Shown here: positions 43,383-53,092 of the stretch, in pieces
Layout of the letters: every line of letters starts with the position of its first letter
Numbering within the stretch: the first letter of the stretch is position 1
Source of the DNA: Phragmitibacter flavus
GTDB lineage: Bacteria; Verrucomicrobiota; Verrucomicrobiia; Verrucomicrobiales; Verrucomicrobiaceae
Length of the DNA stretch: 64,000 nt
Direction of reading: 5' to 3'
NCBI RefSeq assembly: GCF_005780165.1
Contig: NZ_VAUV01000014.1
Coordinates: 62,001 to 126,000 of the forward strand
Notes under the pieces: model-generated
Told to the model about the DNA's origin: nothing
Databases searched by the model: none
The model's input: the letters and a program-made list of their open reading frames with translations, nothing else
Program-made: the position numbers and the translations under genes

Positions 43383-46300
43383 ATGGATCGCTCACTTCAT
43401 CCGACTGAATCAACTTACCGGGCCAGCATTTTGCTGGTGGATGAAAATGAGGCGTCGCGGGTGGCGATGGTGGAGTTATTGCAGCCCTATTTTTTCGTGA
43501 GTGCGGTCGTGAGCACCCAGGCGGGGTTGAGTGCGCTGGATCGTGGATTGCCCGACATGGTGCTGTGCGATGAGCACAATGGACCCGCGTTGTTGAAAAG
43601 CATTCGGGGCAATCCGAAGTGGGAAACGTTGCTGGTGCTGCTGCTGACAAAGTCGGGGGCAGGATCAGGGGCGGAAGAGGTGGAGTTGTTGCCTCGGCGG
43701 GTGGAGCTTTTGGCGGATGATTATCTGCCGATGCCTTGTCCGGCGCATCATTTGCTGGCGAGGGTGCAAACGCATTTGAAGAGCCGTTTGAGGAATCGGG
43801 AGATGGAGGAGCGGTTGCGGGAGAACGAGGCGATTTTGCAGAGTTTGATGATGTCGGCCACGGACTGCCTGATGATGGTGGATTTGGGCGGGGAGGTGTT
43901 GTGGATCAGCGAGAGCGGGCGTCGCAGCATGGAGATGCAGGAGGAGGTTTCGTCGGCGTGGAGGCGTCGATCATGGATGGAATTTTGGAGCGATCCGGTA
44001 ACCCAGCAGGAGGCGGCGAAGGCGATGGAGGTGGCGCGGAGGAGAGGGACGGGCAGGTTCCGTGGGCATTGTCCAACGGCCGAGGGAAATTCGCGTTGGT
44101 GGGAGGTGACGGTGACGCCGATTTTGAACGCAACAGGGCAGCCGGGGAGCCTGCTTTGTGTGATGCATGATGTGACGGAGATGATGCGTGCGGAGCAGTC
44201 GTTGCGGGAGAGTGAGTCGCGCTGGCGGGAGTTGACGCATGCGATTCCGCATCTGGTGTGGAGCTGCACGCCGGATGCGTGGACGGATTTTCTGAATGGT
44301 CAGTGGGAGGTTTACAGTGGTATTCCGGCGGAGGAAAATTTGGGGGATGCGTGGCAGACTTTGGTCCATCCTGAAGACATTGATCCGTTGAAGGAAAAGT
44401 GGAGTCGGGTGGCCGAGGTGGGGCCGAGCTTCAGTTCGGAGATGCGGATTTTGCGAAGGGATGGAGAGTATCGTTGGTTCAAAGTGAACGCGTTGCCGGA
44501 GCGCGATGTGGAGGGGCGGATCGTGAAGTGGTATGGATCGAATACGGAGATCGAAGATTTAAAGCGGGCCGAAGCGGCGCTGCGGGAGAACGAGGCGCGG
44601 TTGGCGGCGATTTTTCAACAGGCCGGGGCGGGGATTGTGCAGATGGATGCAGAGGGAAGGTATCTGATGGTGAACGATGCCTATTGTGAAATCACAGGGA
44701 GAGATCGTGGGGAGTTGATGCGTCTGACCTATAGGGACACGACGCACCCGGAGGATTTTGAGGTGTCGCTGCCGCCGTTCAATGCCTTGTTTGAAGGCGG
44801 GCCGCCGTTTGTGATCGAGAAGCGATATCTGCGTCCGGACGGGAGTCATGTTTGGGCAAGGAAGAGCCTGGTGGGGATGAAGGATGAGGGCGGGAATGTG
44901 GTGGCGGCACTGGCGATTGTGCATGATATTTCGGAGAGTCGCGAGGCGGAGAACGAGTTGCTGGATCGTGAGGCGCAATTGAGTTTGGTGACCAATCATG
45001 CGCCAGTGTTGCTGGCGCAGCTGGATGCGAATTTGCGCTACAAGTTTGTGAACCGGCATTATGCGGCTCGCTATGAGGTGACCCCGGAAGCGATGGTGGG
45101 AAAGGCGCTGCATGAGGTGATTGGGTTTGATGCGCTGCACGTGGCGATGCCGTTTATCCATCGGGTGCTCGCCGGTGAGCGGGTGGAGTATGAGCTGAAC
45201 ATTCCGTATTCAAAACTGGGCAATCGCTGGACGCATGTGGTGTATGTGCCGGACTTCAATACGGAGGGAAAGGTGGTGAGTTTTTTGGTGGTGCTCACGG
45301 ATATGACGGCGCGCAAGCAGTCGGAGCGCGAGCTGGAGCAGGCGCGCGATGAAGCATTGGCGGCGTCGCGGGCGAAGGACGATTTTCTGGCGAGGCTTTC
45401 GCATGAGTTGCGCACGCCATTGAACCCGGCGTTGCTGGTGGCGAGCGAGGCGGCGAGCAATCCCCTGCTGCCCAAAGAAATTCGCTCGGATTTTGAAACG
45501 ATCCGCAAGCATGTGGATCTGGAGGCGCGATTGATCGATGATTTGCTCGATCTGACAAGCATCACGCGCAACAAGCTGACATTGGAGTCGCGACCGGTGC
45601 ACATTCAGTCGGTGCTGGAGGACGCGATCAAAACGGTGCAGGCGGATGCGAGTCAGAAGCGTCTGCGTTTTGATCTTCGGCTCAATGAGCCGAGGGTGGT
45701 GGTGAATGGCGATGCGGTGAGGCTTCAGCAGATCGTGTGGAATGTGCTGAAAAATGCCATCAAGTTCTCTGCGGAAGGAACGACCATCCAGGTGGCGACG
45801 AGAGTGGTGGACGGTCGGCATGTCATGGAGATCCGGGACGATGGCATCGGCATGGTGCCGGAGGAACTGGAGAGGATTTTCCATGCATTTGCGCAGGGCC
45901 AGCATGCGGAGAAGTCGGCGGTGCACCGGTTTGGCGGACTGGGGCTGGGATTGACGATTTCGCGGATGTTGGTGGAATTGCACAACGGCGAAATCCGCGC
46001 GGAAAGCGGTGGCCGCGGTGAGGGATCGGCGTTTTTCATTGAGCTGCCGGTCGCAGAGTTACGGGATCGGGATCAGAATCAGGCAGAGTCGACGGCAAGG
46101 GTGGAGACGACGCGGGTGGATGTCGGAGTTGCGCCACGGCATTTGCGCATTTTGCTGGTGGAAGATCATGAGCCGACTCGTGAAGCGATGGCCTCATTGT
46201 TAAAGCGGCGTCAGCATCAGGTGGTGGCCGTGGGAAGCGTGGCGGAGGGATTGAAGGTGGCGGAGACGAACATCTTTGATTTATTGATATCGGACATCGG

Positions 46301-46496
46301 GCTGCCGGATGGGAGCGGGTATGACTTGATGGAGGCCTTGCATGGGTCCTGCGGTATTCCGGGAATCGCCCTCACAGGCTATGGCATGGAGCAGGACGTG
46401 GAGCGCAGTCGTGAAGTGGGATTTGCCACACATTTGACCAAGCCCGTGCGGGTGCAGGTGCTGGAGGAGGCGATTGTGCGTTCGTTGTCGCGATAG
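43383..46496 (+). CDS. Hybrid histidine kinase: receiver - four PAS - kinase - receiver
   Basis: A 1037-residue protein. An N-terminal receiver (about 14-130; ILLVDENEASR, Asp63 in MVLCDEHNG) is followed by four PAS/PAC modules (about 145-265, 275-395, 400-525, 530-650; one carries WSCTPDAWTDFLNGQWEVYSG typical of PAS_3). The kinase core has His674 in RLSHELRTPLN, NVLKNAIKFS and GLGLGLTISRMLVE. The C-terminal receiver has LLVEDHEP, Asp971 in ISDIGLPDG and a Lys in HLTKPV. No transmembrane helix is seen, so it senses cytoplasmic signals. Being hybrid with two receivers, it should hand its phosphate to a phosphotransferase or regulator elsewhere. A TTG 12 bases upstream is the alternative start. 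Confidence 0.88.
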   Translation: MDRSLHPTESTYRASILLVDENEASRVAMVELLQPYFFVSAVVSTQAGLSALDRGLPDMVLCDEHNGPALLKSIRGNPKWETLLVLLLTKSGAGSGAEEVELLPRRVELLADDYLPMPCPAHHLLARVQTHLKSRLRNREMEERLRENEAILQSLMMSATDCLMMVDLGGEVLWISESGRRSMEMQEEVSSAWRRRSWMEFWSDPVTQQEAAKAMEVARRRGTGRFRGHCPTAEGNSRWWEVTVTPILNATGQPGSLLCVMHDVTEMMRAEQSLRESESRWRELTHAIPHLVWSCTPDAWTDFLNGQWEVYSGIPAEENLGDAWQTLVHPEDIDPLKEKWSRVAEVGPSFSSEMRILRRDGEYRWFKVNALPERDVEGRIVKWYGSNTEIEDLKRAEAALRENEARLAAIFQQAGAGIVQMDAEGRYLMVNDAYCEITGRDRGELMRLTYRDTTHPEDFEVSLPPFNALFEGGPPFVIEKRYLRPDGSHVWARKSLVGMKDEGGNVVAALAIVHDISESREAENELLDREAQLSLVTNHAPVLLAQLDANLRYKFVNRHYAARYEVTPEAMVGKALHEVIGFDALHVAMPFIHRVLAGERVEYELNIPYSKLGNRWTHVVYVPDFNTEGKVVSFLVVLTDMTARKQSERELEQARDEALAASRAKDDFLARLSHELRTPLNPALLVASEAASNPLLPKEIRSDFETIRKHVDLEARLIDDLLDLTSITRNKLTLESRPVHIQSVLEDAIKTVQADASQKRLRFDLRLNEPRVVVNGDAVRLQQIVWNVLKNAIKFSAEGTTIQVATRVVDGRHVMEIRDDGIGMVPEELERIFHAFAQGQHAEKSAVHRFGGLGLGLTISRMLVELHNGEIRAESGGRGEGSAFFIELPVAELRDRDQNQAESTARVETTRVDVGVAPRHLRILLVEDHEPTREAMASLLKRRQHQVVAVGSVAEGLKVAETNIFDLLISDIGLPDGSGYDLMEALHGSCGIPGIALTGYGMEQDVERSREVGFATHLTKPVRVQVLEEAIVRSLSR

Positions 46497-46507
46497 AAGG
46501 AGAAAGG

Positions 46508-46571
46508 AAAGTAGAAGGCTCGTCCCGAGCCTTGGGTTGGGATGAAAGGCCCGGGACGGACCTTCTACTTT
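46508..46571. repeat. Long imperfect hairpin between the hybrid kinase and rnpB
   Basis: AAAGTAGAAGG (46508-46518) pairs perfectly with CCTTCTACTTT (46561-46571); inside, CTCGTCCCG partly pairs with CGGGACGGA, and GCCTT (46529-46533) with AAGGC (46546-46550). The element lies between the converging kinase gene and RNase P RNA gene. It may end transcription from both sides, and its sequence style suggests a dispersed repeat. Confidence 0.6.
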
Positions 46572-46592
46572 GCTTCTACGTTGATAAAAAAA

Positions 46593-47012
46593 CGGGGTCG
46601 ACCGGTGTAAGCCGGATTCTGTCTCTGTTGCCAGATGGCAGTCATTTCTCTGTGACCGGCCTTGCGACCGGCTCTCCTGCCGAGGCAGGATGCGACTAAT
46701 ACCCGAGGTCATCCCTCCGCTTGCGCGGAGTTGCGGCCAGGGCGGGCCGTTTCCTCTGTTATGTCTTGCACCGCGTGGGGTTTGTCCTGCCTCCTTCTTT
46801 ACAGTTGGAGCGGTGAGCTCTTACCTCGCCTTTTCACCCTGGCCAGCATGATTGCTCACGCTGGTGGTATGTTTTCTGTGACACTTTCCGTGACCGAAGG
46901 CTTGCGACTTCAGCCCTCGCGTTTTCACGCGACATGCTGCCCTGTGGTGTCCGGACTTTCCTCTTCGGATGATCTCGCGACCTCCCAAAGCGACCACCCC
47001 CGGCCGACCCCG
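46593..47012 (-). ncRNA. rnpB: RNase P RNA, bacterial class A
   Basis: On the minus strand, the near-universal segment GAGGAAAGTCCGGAC (ending at 46951-46965 on the plus strand) followed by ACCACAGGGCA marks the 5' core. The 3' end carries ACAGAATCCGGCTTA, another conserved element. The terminal helix P1 is formed by CGGGGTCGGCCGG at the 5' end and CCGGTCGACCCCG at the 3' end, which set the boundaries. A run of Ts follows the 3' end (plus-strand As at 46586-46592), so P1 and the T run can act as terminator. It is the catalytic RNA that matures tRNA 5' ends. Frames here are not coding. Confidence 0.95.
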
Positions 47013-47016
47013 AACC

Positions 47017-47022
47017 ATCTTA
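47017..47022 (-). promoter_or_regulatory. Possible -10 box for rnpB
   Basis: TAAGAT on the minus strand lies five bases before the P1 5' end of RNase P RNA, with TTGCGT about 20 bases further upstream as a poor -35 candidate. Position is the main support. Confidence 0.25.
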
Positions 47023-47124
47023 ACGGCGAATTCCCAAATTTGAACGCAAAATGTTGGAATTCGCTCCAATGGAATCGGAAAATTAAAAAATTCAAAATTC
47101 CCAATTCAATGCTAGCATCACCTC

Positions 47125-48183
47125 ATGTCCATCCAGACCTATAACTGGGGAAATACCCGTCGCTCGTCCTTTCAAGTGGAGCGCTGGACGTGGAGCATGC
47201 GCGGCTGGCTGTTCGTCGCCCTTTTGCTTGCCGTTCTTCTGCACTGGTGGCTGTTCCAGATTTTTGACAGCTACTCGCTCAACAAAGCTGCCACCCAGAT
47301 CATGGCTGATCCCCGGCCGGAACGGATCGCGGTCAACCCGGAGGTGCTGCAGGACAAGCCCGCCCAGCCAGTCATTCCTGACATCATCGCGCCTTCCGAG
47401 GCTCCTCCTGAACCCGAAACCAAGGCCGATTTTCAGGACATTGTCGACATGCTTCCCGATGACCGCGCGCTCGATTTGACGCCTGACGTCAGCAAGGTCA
47501 CCAATTTTATCGCGCCGGACAGCGTTCCCAACGCCACCGAACCGGCCCAATCTCCTTCGCTCGCCGCGATTGCTGACACGCTCACCGGAACCAACGACAT
47601 CGCCAGTGCTGCAGAGGCCATCAAAAGCTCGGCGCTCAACAAAGCCGTTTCCGAAAAGCAGCTCATCCTTCCCGGTCGTGAACTCGACAAGGAACTGGAG
47701 GGCATTGATGGCAAGCTGCTCGACCGCCTCAACAAAGACAGCATGGCCGGTAACGCCGCCGCCGCGAAGGTCCAGGGCTTCAGCAACCTTGATGAGCTCA
47801 TCAACCGTGGCAACAGGCTCAACGCCAGCACCGATCCGATCCTCATGCCCACCGATTTGCTGTTTCCCTATGGCAGCGCCGAGCTGGCCGACAATGCCCG
47901 CCTCAGCCTGATGAAGCTTGGTCTGCTTATTCAGCGCAATCCGAACAACCGATTCATCATCGAAGGCCACACCGACACGTTTGGCACCGACGAGTTCAAC
48001 TTCGAACTCAGCCAGCGCCGGGCGAATGCGGTGGTCAGCTGGCTCATTTCCTCCCTCCGACTCAGCACCGATCGTGTTCAGGCCGTGGGCATGGGCAAAA
48101 CTCGCACGCTTGTCGGTGGCGCGACCCCTGAACAGCAGGCCCTCAACCGCCGCGTGGAAATTAAAGTCCGTCCTTTGCGTTAA
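47125..48183 (+). CDS. OmpA-family peptidoglycan-binding protein with N-terminal anchor
   Basis: A 352-residue protein. One transmembrane helix (about residues 30-52, WLFVALLLAVLLHWWLFQIF) is followed by a long Pro/Ala-rich periplasmic linker and coil (to about 230). The C-terminal OmpA-like domain (about 245-350) has FPYGSAELADNARLSL, the peptidoglycan-binding IIEGHTDTFGTDEFNFELSQ and RRVEIKV. Being anchored in the inner membrane with a single helix, it resembles a MotB-like or Pal-linked organiser more than an outer-membrane porin; no motA-like gene is adjacent. It is followed 8 bases later by a membrane-protein gene, so they form a transcript. Confidence 0.82.
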   Translation: MSIQTYNWGNTRRSSFQVERWTWSMRGWLFVALLLAVLLHWWLFQIFDSYSLNKAATQIMADPRPERIAVNPEVLQDKPAQPVIPDIIAPSEAPPEPETKADFQDIVDMLPDDRALDLTPDVSKVTNFIAPDSVPNATEPAQSPSLAAIADTLTGTNDIASAAEAIKSSALNKAVSEKQLILPGRELDKELEGIDGKLLDRLNKDSMAGNAAAAKVQGFSNLDELINRGNRLNASTDPILMPTDLLFPYGSAELADNARLSLMKLGLLIQRNPNNRFIIEGHTDTFGTDEFNFELSQRRANAVVSWLISSLRLSTDRVQAVGMGKTRTLVGGATPEQQALNRRVEIKVRPLR

Positions 48184-48191
48184 ACCCTCTC

Positions 48192-49772
48192 ATGGCGGCC
48201 AAAAAAGCGACCAAGGCGAAGGCAAAAAGTCAACGCCTCCACATCCTCCAGTCCACCTTGTTCCGCTGGCTCATTTTCGGCCAGTTGCTCGCGTTGTTTC
48301 TCATCGCGTATGTGAAGATGGGCAGTCTGCTCATTTCACAGACCAATCACACCGACAAAAACATGTTTGGTGGCGACCAGATGCACAACATGCGTCTGGC
48401 CACCCAGGCCAAGGCAGATCTCGATCCCGATTTCACCCAGGGTTTCACGCCTGCCTTGAAGAACTTTTTCCCCCATCGCACCGATGGCGTCGTGCAACCT
48501 CTCTGGCCATGGGTGGCGGCGTGGCTGGTTGAACCGGGTCATCAAATCACTGAAGAGGTGATGGTCTCCAAACAAGGCCGGCCTGAGGACTACTCGCTCT
48601 TCAACAAAGGCCGCTGGTTCAATGTCTTCGTAACCGCGACTTTCCTCGTTTTCCTCGGCATCGCGGCCTGCAAAAAGCTCTCTCTGCCCGCTGCCTGCAA
48701 CCTCATTTTGCTTGGTGGTTTCGGCGCCTTGTTGCCCCGCGCCGCCTACTTCCAGCCGGAACCCCTTTATTTCATCTTTTTCTTCCTCACCTGGGTCGCG
48801 TGCATCAGCGCTTTGAAGAACAATTCTTTGTGGATCTATGCGGTCATCGGCGTGGTCAGCGGACTTGCCTACATGACGAAAAGTTCCATCCAGCCGCTGC
48901 TCGCCGGGTTTGTGATTGCCAGCTCTCTTCGTTGCGTGTGGGAGATCTTCAGCACCCGCAGTCAGGACCTTCAGATGTCCGGCACGCACCGCTGGCACTG
49001 GCGCAATCATGTTGTCGGACTGGTGATGCTCGGCGTCGCGCATTTCATGACCATCGGACCACGGCTCACCACTTCTTATGAGCAGTTTGGCGACATGTTT
49101 CACTCTTATCCCGCCTACTGGATGTGGATGGACGACTTCGAAGAGAAGGGATTTCAGTGGATGGTTGATCATCCCAATGCCGAAGCTCTTGCCGCCATTC
49201 CGGCCGATCAGAAACCCTCTGCGGGTAATTACGTGCGCACGCACACGCCGGAGCAAATCCAGCAGCGACTCCTCAGCGGCACCCAGGCCAAGGTCACCGA
49301 ATTCCTGCTGCCCGCCCAGACCGAGCGGAACAAGAAAATCGAAAAACAAAAACCCTGGCGCGGCATCTTTGAAGCACGCGGTTGGTATCTCGTGGCGCTC
49401 AGCGGCATCCTGTTGGTGACTCTCTTGATTCTGCCCTGGAGCGCTCCCAAAGCCCAGCACGCCGGACATCTCATCTTTAAACCCGGTATCAGTGTGATCG
49501 TCTTTTTCGTGGTCGGATCACTGGTCGGCTACACCTTGCTGTTTGGCTGGTATCATCCCATTGGGCGTGGCGACCGTTTCATGATGTCGCTGTATCTTCC
49601 GCTGGTCTTCACCCTCATCTGGGGAGCCGATTCCATCGTCAAACGCATTCAACAAAGGCAGGGTTCACGCTGGATTTTGCACGCCTATCAGACGGCCCAC
49701 TGGCTCCTCTTTGCCGCGCTCTGCTGGCGGCTTCTTGAAGTTTTTCGCATGCCGTTTTTTTACAATCGTTAG
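48192..49772 (+). CDS. Polytopic membrane protein, possibly GT-C-like
   Basis: A 526-residue membrane protein with about eleven hydrophobic helices and a Lys/Ala-rich N-terminus (MAAKKATKAKAK). Large hydrophilic loops contain Asp/Glu residues (DQMHNMRLATQAKADLDPDF after helix 1). Loop-1 acidic residues and overall pattern are like glycosyltransferase family 39/GT-C proteins, but no specific motif is certain. Role in cell-envelope sugar transfer is inference. It lies 8 bases after the OmpA-like gene and is followed directly by the HAD gene. Confidence 0.6.
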   Translation: MAAKKATKAKAKSQRLHILQSTLFRWLIFGQLLALFLIAYVKMGSLLISQTNHTDKNMFGGDQMHNMRLATQAKADLDPDFTQGFTPALKNFFPHRTDGVVQPLWPWVAAWLVEPGHQITEEVMVSKQGRPEDYSLFNKGRWFNVFVTATFLVFLGIAACKKLSLPAACNLILLGGFGALLPRAAYFQPEPLYFIFFFLTWVACISALKNNSLWIYAVIGVVSGLAYMTKSSIQPLLAGFVIASSLRCVWEIFSTRSQDLQMSGTHRWHWRNHVVGLVMLGVAHFMTIGPRLTTSYEQFGDMFHSYPAYWMWMDDFEEKGFQWMVDHPNAEALAAIPADQKPSAGNYVRTHTPEQIQQRLLSGTQAKVTEFLLPAQTERNKKIEKQKPWRGIFEARGWYLVALSGILLVTLLILPWSAPKAQHAGHLIFKPGISVIVFFVVGSLVGYTLLFGWYHPIGRGDRFMMSLYLPLVFTLIWGADSIVKRIQQRQGSRWILHAYQTAHWLLFAALCWRLLEVFRMPFFYNR

Positions 49773-49802
49773 TTGCGCGTCCGCGCCCCGCTTTTCAAGC
49801 CA

Positions 49803-50636
49803 ATGCCAAAACCGCCACCCAGCCTGATCCTCTGCTTCGACTTCGACGGCACTCTGGTCAATCATGAATCCGATCCGCAATTCCATCCTGCGATGGCTGA
49901 TGTGCTGCGTGAGTTCCGCCGTCGTGGTGCGGTTTGGGTGGTCAACACCGGGCGCAGTTTAAGCCAGACGCTCGCCGGTCTCGCTCAACACAACATTTTC
50001 CTGCTCCCCGATTTTATCATCGCCCAGGAATGCGAACTCTATCGCCCGGGATTCTTCCGAGCCTGGAGCGACTATGGTTCGTGGAATCGTCGGGCCCGGA
50101 AAGAGCATGCGCACTTCGTTTCCAAACATCAAAAATTTCTTCATGCCGTGCGTGAACATGTCGCCACCCACCCCGGGGCGGAATTCCTGCTCGGCGACCT
50201 TGGCCAGGTCGGTGTGGTGGCCCAAGACGATGTCCAGCTCGATGAGATTTGCGTGGTGATTGACCAGCTGTGCGCCAGCCAACCTGACGTGGGTTATCAT
50301 CGCAATGGTCGTTATCTGCGCTTTTCTCATGCTGACTACAGCAAAGGCAGCGCTCTGCGCGAACTGGGTCGGCTTCTCAGCGTCCCCCGCGAACGCATCT
50401 TTGCTGCCGGCGACAATTACAACGATCTTTCGATGCTCGACCCCGCCATTGCGGCCAACCTTGCCTGTCCCGGCAACGCGCTTGATCCCATCAAAGAACA
50501 CATCCTTGCCGCAGGCGGTTTTGTGGCGGAGCGCGTCGCCAGCGAAGGCATGCTGGAGGCCCTCGCGCACTTCTTCAAATCCCCACTGCCCGTCAATTTT
50601 GTGCAACCACAGTTGGACACTGACGGACTTCGTTAA
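49803..50636 (+). CDS. HAD-superfamily phosphatase (Cof/sucrose-phosphatase-like)
   Basis: A 277-residue hydrolase. Motif I is CFDFDGTLVNHE near the N-terminus (nucleophile Asp in DFDGT), motif II VNTGRS, and motif III/IV AAGDNYNDLSMLDPAI. These fit the Cof-type subclass with a C2 cap. The substrate is probably a sugar phosphate. The start was set at MPKPPPSLIL; an upstream TTG adds a leader without family features. The stop overlaps the convergent APC transporter stop by a few bases. Confidence 0.83.
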   Translation: MPKPPPSLILCFDFDGTLVNHESDPQFHPAMADVLREFRRRGAVWVVNTGRSLSQTLAGLAQHNIFLLPDFIIAQECELYRPGFFRAWSDYGSWNRRARKEHAHFVSKHQKFLHAVREHVATHPGAEFLLGDLGQVGVVAQDDVQLDEICVVIDQLCASQPDVGYHRNGRYLRFSHADYSKGSALRELGRLLSVPRERIFAAGDNYNDLSMLDPAIAANLACPGNALDPIKEHILAAGGFVAERVASEGMLEALAHFFKSPLPVNFVQPQLDTDGLR

Positions 50637-52021
50637 TCCCCCTCAGTCATCGCCTTGAATGGCTTGAGCAGGAAGAACAATCCCAGCGAAACCACCACAA
50701 TCGCCAGCGCCACCAGCGGAGCTACGTGACTCTGTGGATCCGCGCTGGTCCAGGCCGCCTGCACCCGAACGGCGATCAAAATCAAACACACCAACGCGCC
50801 CAAAATCGGCACCACCAGCGGCACCTCAAATCCTCCACGAGGTTCGCCAGGTCGCAGTTTTAGCACCAACAATGAAATATTAACCATCGTGAACACCATC
50901 AGCAACAGCAGCACCGTCGACTCCGCCAACGCCTTCACGTTGCCACTAAGGATCAATCCGGTCACCACCACAAACAACACCATGATCGCCACGTGCGGAG
51001 TCCGGCGTTTGTGATGCACCTTGCCCAAAACGGGTGGGAGCAACCCTTGCCGGCTCATCCCATACAACAAACGTGAACCCATGATGTAGTTGAGCAATGC
51101 CGTGTTCCCGATCGCAAACAAAGTGATGCCAATATAGACGGTGTCGATGTTGTTGAACCACGGTGCCGCCTTCTTCGCCACCTCCATCAAGGGTGCCTTG
51201 CTTTCGGACAGCTCCTGCCACGGAATTACCGACACCGCCGTGATCGCAACGGCCATGTAAATCATCGTTGCCACCACCATCGCCGACAGCAATCCGATCG
51301 GCACGTTGCGTTCCGGGTTCTTCACTTCCTCGCTGATGTTGAGAATGTCCTCAAACCCGATGAACGAGAAGAACATCAACACCGCCCCCTGCAGGACCAG
51401 CATCATCAAGATCGCGTTGCCAGTTTCTTCGCCAGGTTGGGCCACCGGCGTTTCCATGTAGTCCACCCCGCCCCAGAAACGCATGCCCACGGCAATGATG
51501 AACAGCAATCCCACCGCCTCCACTCCCGTGCAGAGAATGTTCAGCCACATGCTTTCGCGAATCCCGCGATAAATCACCAATCCCACCAGCAGCACAATAA
51601 AAATGGCCACCAGCTTGACCGGCAACTCCATGTTTAAGCCTCTCCCCAAAGTCTCCGCCATGGCCTGCGAGCCGGTTGCCATGCTGGTCAATCCGCTCAT
51701 CGTCACGCACAATCCCACCACATAACTCAACCATGGCCGCTTCAGCGCCCGGTGGGTCACGTAGGCCGCCCCGCCCGCCCGTGCATAACGACTGCCCACA
51801 CAGGCATAGGAAAGTCCGGTCAGCATCGCCACCACCATCGCCGCCAGAAACGCCAGCCAGATCGCATTCCCCAACGTCCCCGCCGCCTTTCCCACCAACG
51901 CATAAATGCCCGCGCCGAGCATCGAACCCAATCCATAAAGCGCGACCTGCCAGGCACCCAGCGATTTGCGCAACTCGGGCTCCTTGCCGTCATTTGAGGT
52001 AGAGATAGTAGTGGATGCCAT
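50633..52021 (-). CDS. APC-family amino acid permease
   Basis: A 462-residue transporter with about twelve helices. The family's first-helix signature appears as LYGLGSMLGAGIYALVGKAAG near residues 29-49, with SYACVGSRYARAGGAAYVTHRAL after. It should take up or exchange an amino acid or amine; specificity is not readable. It starts at ATG MASTTIS. The end overlaps the convergent HAD gene by three bases, leaving no room for a terminator. Confidence 0.9.
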   Translation of the reverse strand: MASTTISTSNDGKEPELRKSLGAWQVALYGLGSMLGAGIYALVGKAAGTLGNAIWLAFLAAMVVAMLTGLSYACVGSRYARAGGAAYVTHRALKRPWLSYVVGLCVTMSGLTSMATGSQAMAETLGRGLNMELPVKLVAIFIVLLVGLVIYRGIRESMWLNILCTGVEAVGLLFIIAVGMRFWGGVDYMETPVAQPGEETGNAILMMLVLQGAVLMFFSFIGFEDILNISEEVKNPERNVPIGLLSAMVVATMIYMAVAITAVSVIPWQELSESKAPLMEVAKKAAPWFNNIDTVYIGITLFAIGNTALLNYIMGSRLLYGMSRQGLLPPVLGKVHHKRRTPHVAIMVLFVVVTGLILSGNVKALAESTVLLLLMVFTMVNISLLVLKLRPGEPRGGFEVPLVVPILGALVCLILIAVRVQAAWTSADPQSHVAPLVALAIVVVSLGLFFLLKPFKAMTEGD

Positions 52022-52097
52022 GCAGTGAAATCAATTGAGGATTGACGAAGCCCGATGGAGGCGCACGAAGCGCGCCAGAAACCAATCCCTCCACCAC

Positions 52098-53039
52098 TCA
52101 CTGCAACTGCGTCACTGTGCAACCCTCCTTGATCAACAAATCGATCAGCCCGTTCTCGCCACCCAGATGACCCGCCCCCACCAGCACAAATGCGGTGCCC
52201 TCACCCTTCAAATGTCCCATCACGGGCTCCACCCACGCCTTGTTGCGGCGGGTCAGAAAGGCCTCCATCAGATCCGGATACTTGTCCGCATCACGAAACA
52301 AAAACTGCTGCAGCTTGTCCGCATCGCCGACACGCCAGGCCGCCAGCAACTCTTCAAAATCTTTGCCGATGGCCTCGGCTTCGCTCAAAGTCTGCAACAA
52401 CAACTCCTCCTGCAATTCCGCACTGAGACCTGCAAAAATGTTCAGTTGAAACTCCACGGTTTCCAAGCCTTCCGCCACCTTGCCATCACGCTTGGCCCTT
52501 TCTTCAAAATGCTGATCCACCCCATATCCCGGCTCCGCCCCAATCTGTTGATACTCCGTTGCTGCAATGGTCAGCGCGAGCATCCACGGCCTCATGGTGC
52601 TGAACACCTCCACCGGCTGTTGATGCTTCTTCAACCACGATTCCAGCAACGCCATCGTTGACGACGACACATGTTTCGCCAGTGCATCGTCCGGCCCGTA
52701 AGCCCCCAGTTTTTGCATCATCTGAACCGCTTTCGGATCACCATCGCTGTCCGGCGGCAGCTCAAACACCATCTTGGAACTATCGGCATAAGCCCGATCA
52801 AAAACCGTCGGCAGAGGGTGGTCCTTCTTGCGCAGCAAGTGAATGGTCCCTCCCAAATACAAATGTTTGCCGTCCTTTTCCACGATCCAAACACTCGACG
52901 GTCGATAGTTGTCCTTGCCGACCTCATCGCCTCCTTTGCAGGACAGGTGGACAAAACACGCCGCAAAAGCGCAAAGGAGAGGAGCAAGGCGAAAAAGCAT
53001 GGTGGAGCAGAGCAATACGTGAGCAAAAGCAGCATTCAT
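52098..53039 (-). CDS. TraB/GumN-family lipoprotein-like protein
   Basis: A 313-residue protein of the TraB/GumN superfamily: WIVEKDGKHLYLGGTIHLL near residue 55, the conserved GYGVDQHFEERAKRDGK, and the C-terminal VLVGAGHLGGENGLIDLL. The N-terminus has a hydrophobic run ending FVHLSC, a lipobox, so it is probably a lipoprotein. The chosen ATG is preceded by AAAAGG at good spacing; an inner ATG 39 bases on would give a more typical lipoprotein signal. Function in bacteria is unclear; a putative metalloprotease-like role has been proposed for the family. Confidence 0.8.
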   Translation of the reverse strand: MNAAFAHVLLCSTMLFRLAPLLCAFAACFVHLSCKGGDEVGKDNYRPSSVWIVEKDGKHLYLGGTIHLLRKKDHPLPTVFDRAYADSSKMVFELPPDSDGDPKAVQMMQKLGAYGPDDALAKHVSSSTMALLESWLKKHQQPVEVFSTMRPWMLALTIAATEYQQIGAEPGYGVDQHFEERAKRDGKVAEGLETVEFQLNIFAGLSAELQEELLLQTLSEAEAIGKDFEELLAAWRVGDADKLQQFLFRDADKYPDLMEAFLTRRNKAWVEPVMGHLKGEGTAFVLVGAGHLGGENGLIDLLIKEGCTVTQLQ

Positions 53040-53092
53040 GATACCTTTTTGCAATGGGTTGTTCAATCTCCGCAACAGGGAACCGCTTCACC

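Noticed and set aside
46662-47144. Protein-coding frame across the RNase P RNA gene
   Set aside because: The region holds the conserved rnpB core and pairing ends, so it is RNA, not protein.
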